Positions 62,401 through 64,000 of a stretch of DNA of 64,000 nt are shown in pieces (the stretch's first letter is position 1; each line of letters opens with the position of its first letter). Location: positions 10,159,676 to 10,223,675 of the forward strand of contig CM043807.1 in assembly GCA_023974075.1 (NCBI GenBank). Direction: 5' to 3'. The notes under the pieces were generated by a model. It was not told the origin of the DNA, made no database searches, and was given only the letters and a program-made list of their open reading frames with translations. Made by a program: the position numbers and the translations under genes. This stretch comes from Chaenocephalus aceratus. Lineage: Eukaryota > Chordata > Actinopteri > Perciformes > Channichthyidae.

Positions 62401-63350
62401 GTGATTTACAACTTTGAGAAACATATTTTGTTTTATACCGTTATAATGTTGACTCCTTACTCCTCTTAAGGAGCCAGGAGAGGCCGCAAGTGATCAACAA
62501 CTGCTCCAGGCAATTGGTTAGATTAAAGACAAGCTTTACTTAGTCCATTAAAGGCCCTATTTGTGCCTTTGTTGTTGCTCAAAAACTGACATCCTCAAAT
62601 CCATAGTAAAGTTCGGTCTAATTTTTTTAAACAAAGCATCTGCGGATTAACTCCATATGTCAGGGGTGTCCAAACTACGGCCCAGGGGCCAAATGCGGCC
62701 CGCGTATCATTTTGAATCGGCCCTCAACAAATTAAAAAAGTATAATGGAATACGGCCCACAAATTAAACTTCTTGAATATATCTGTACATATATATTACA
62801 CAGTAGTGTTCATGTGTTAAGCCCAATTTCTAATAAATTAAGTCAATTAAAGTTGAAAATATGTTTTAACAAATCTAAGTTGATAGGAAAAAAGCCCAAT
62901 AGCTTATTTACATAACAAGATTGAAATATACCCTTCCTCTTTCCTCTTATGATAAGCAATCTGAGGTTTCTGTTTTAAGGAATGAGCTGCTAAAAAAATA
63001 AATGAAACCCTATGGAGAGCTGTGATGTAGGCTGTTTTTTTTCTTAAAGCATATTCAGTTATCAAGCATAATTTACCTGATTGATTTTGCTAACTTATAA
63101 CTTAACTTATGAGGCAATACACCTCACCTCGAGTGAGTGGCCCAGTCCTTCGAATGTCCTCATGTGGCCCTCGGTGAAAAGACTTTGGCCACCCCTGCCA
63201 TACAGTATGTTATGATCTTCTTAATTCAGGACCATACAACATTATTTTCTTACTTGTCGAGTATTTCTCCCAGTTCCCAGGTAGCGGAGAGGGTCTGCAG
63301 GAGTGTGTTCACACAGCAGGACAGCTGGTGGTTACTGAGGCCTCTCATTC
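59440..63350 (-). CDS. usp18: Ubl carboxyl-terminal hydrolase 18 (ISG15 protease), 9 exons seen, 5' partial
   Basis: Cysteine protease that removes ISG15 and restrains interferon receptor signalling. Minus-strand exons in coding order: 63350-63254, 62168-62026, 61956-61877, 61788-61654, 61168-61073, 60988-60827, 60752-60621, 60371-60325 and 59512-59440. All have GT-AG introns and every phase joins, giving 320 residues plus a split first codon. Cys box: GLSNHQLSCCVNTLLQ, equivalent to human GLHNIGQTCCLNSLIQ. Middle: QHDADEVFL, ALEIQNLYKI, Cys pairs in VQCLDCC and CFCAQC, LRSLPPILSVHLKRF. His box: SGYASFGHYTAYVR, then WYYADDSHV, SWEKVQSSYGG and GTAYMLMYRR near the C-terminus. The first exon begins mid-codon, so about 50 N-terminal residues are upstream; I found no convincing exon for them before 64000. 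Confidence 0.95.
62661..63197. mobile_element. hAT (Charlie-like) fragment in a usp18 intron
   Basis: The left end is CAGGGGTGTCCAAACTACGG and the right end in reverse is CAGGGGTGGCCAAAG, with GGCCCTC and GGCCC words subterminally. The flanks CCATATGT and CCATACAG agree at only five of eight positions, so the target duplication is decayed. It lies between the Cys-box exon and the next exon. Confidence 0.7.
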
Positions 63351-64000
63351 CTGTGACAGACCATCGGGAACGTCAAAAGAATCCTGTTGCTGAAAAGTTT
63401 AACCAAACACATTTTCCAGGGCCCACCTAGGGGCCCATGCCAGCGGGCATTCACCGGTGTGAAAATAATATAAAAACATAACGGTTATGCTTGATGCTCA
63501 AAGTAAATATATACCTCCAGCGCCCACCTCACTTACATATTGTATTCAAATAAACAAGTCAATCCTTTTATAGAAGACAGTGACATTTTTTGTTTATTGA
63601 TTTAAGGCCCTATTTATAGAAGATTTTACAGGTTTATTTTTTTAAGTTGATTTTACAGATCCAAGGGCAGTTTGTTTGTTTCTGTCATTGCTGCTGCACA
63701 CATGAGGGATTTATTGGTTGTGAAGAGGAACAGAATACAGTAGACTATGATATTTATTTAAGCAATTTTGAGAAAGTTGCTCATTATTTTGCCATTGTAA
63801 CTTATTATTTTGAGAAAGAATGTAAGGATGACATGTTTCATCACAATGCTTAGTTTTCCTTTTGTTGGTGGAAATGTATTGTATTACATTGAAAGGTGGT
63901 ATGTTTTTTAATCTTCCACCTTAATGACATACTGTGGAGGAGCACATCAATTGCACCTATGCGAGTATATAATGCATTCAATTCAAAGGTGTTAATGTAT
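63351..64000. other. Right-edge sequence upstream of the usp18 Cys-box exon
   Basis: Should be usp18 intron or 5' region. The first 100 bases are GC-rich and the rest is AT-rich. No N-terminal usp18 exon, interferon-response element or other gene could be identified with confidence. Confidence 0.4.

Noticed and set aside
63417..63470. Possible N-terminal usp18 exon near the GC-rich block
   Set aside because: A GTGGGC donor is present, but the phase does not join the Cys-box exon and an in-frame stop lies in the best ATG frame.

Overview
The window is nuclear DNA of a ray-finned (teleost) fish, probably a percomorph; I cannot name the species. The evidence is multi-exon genes with GT-AG introns, long AT-rich intergenic DNA, CA and CT microsatellites, many non-autonomous DNA transposons with intact ends, and five genes whose spliced products match vertebrate families along their whole length.

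Gene layout from left to right: fgf6 (plus, CDS 5843-8805, 3 exons), fgf23 (plus, 13122-14695, 3 exons), tigar (minus, 17383-20800, 6 exons), ccnd2 (minus, 24033-32934, 5 exons) and usp18 (minus, 59440-63350, 9 exons seen, 5' end outside the window or not found). The first four have the same order and relative orientation as FGF6-FGF23-TIGAR-CCND2 on human 12p13, so this is an ancient syntenic block, and usp18 lies beyond a fish-type junction. Every exon boundary given was checked for splice sites and reading phase. The predicted lengths (207, 269, 270 and 288 aa, and at least 320 aa) agree with the families.

The four block genes have unrelated jobs: a paracrine FGF, an endocrine phosphate hormone, a fructose-2,6-bisphosphatase-like enzyme and a G1 cyclin. 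Their linkage is positional and does not indicate a pathway. usp18 is the ISG15-specific protease of the interferon response.

The roughly 26 kb between ccnd2 and usp18 holds no recognisable gene but is rich in transposons. Two near-identical hAT-type elements (33459-34277 and 40335-41149) have perfect 8-bp target duplications and each keeps a BED zinc-finger reading frame. A Harbinger-like MITE lies at 37722-38471. A nested complex at 44416-47947 has a hAT-type outer element that has been invaded by at least two further hAT-type elements and smaller MITEs. The same interval has an 80-nt, almost perfect hairpin (42968-43047) and an unidentified coding-like stretch (48442-48777).

The most notable gene-level observation is the Fgf23 tail: a furin-type REKR site without the threonine that is O-glycosylated in mammals, and two DPxNV klotho-type motifs separated by an acidic Glu-Val repeat. 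No tRNA, rRNA, CRISPR array or prokaryotic feature was seen.
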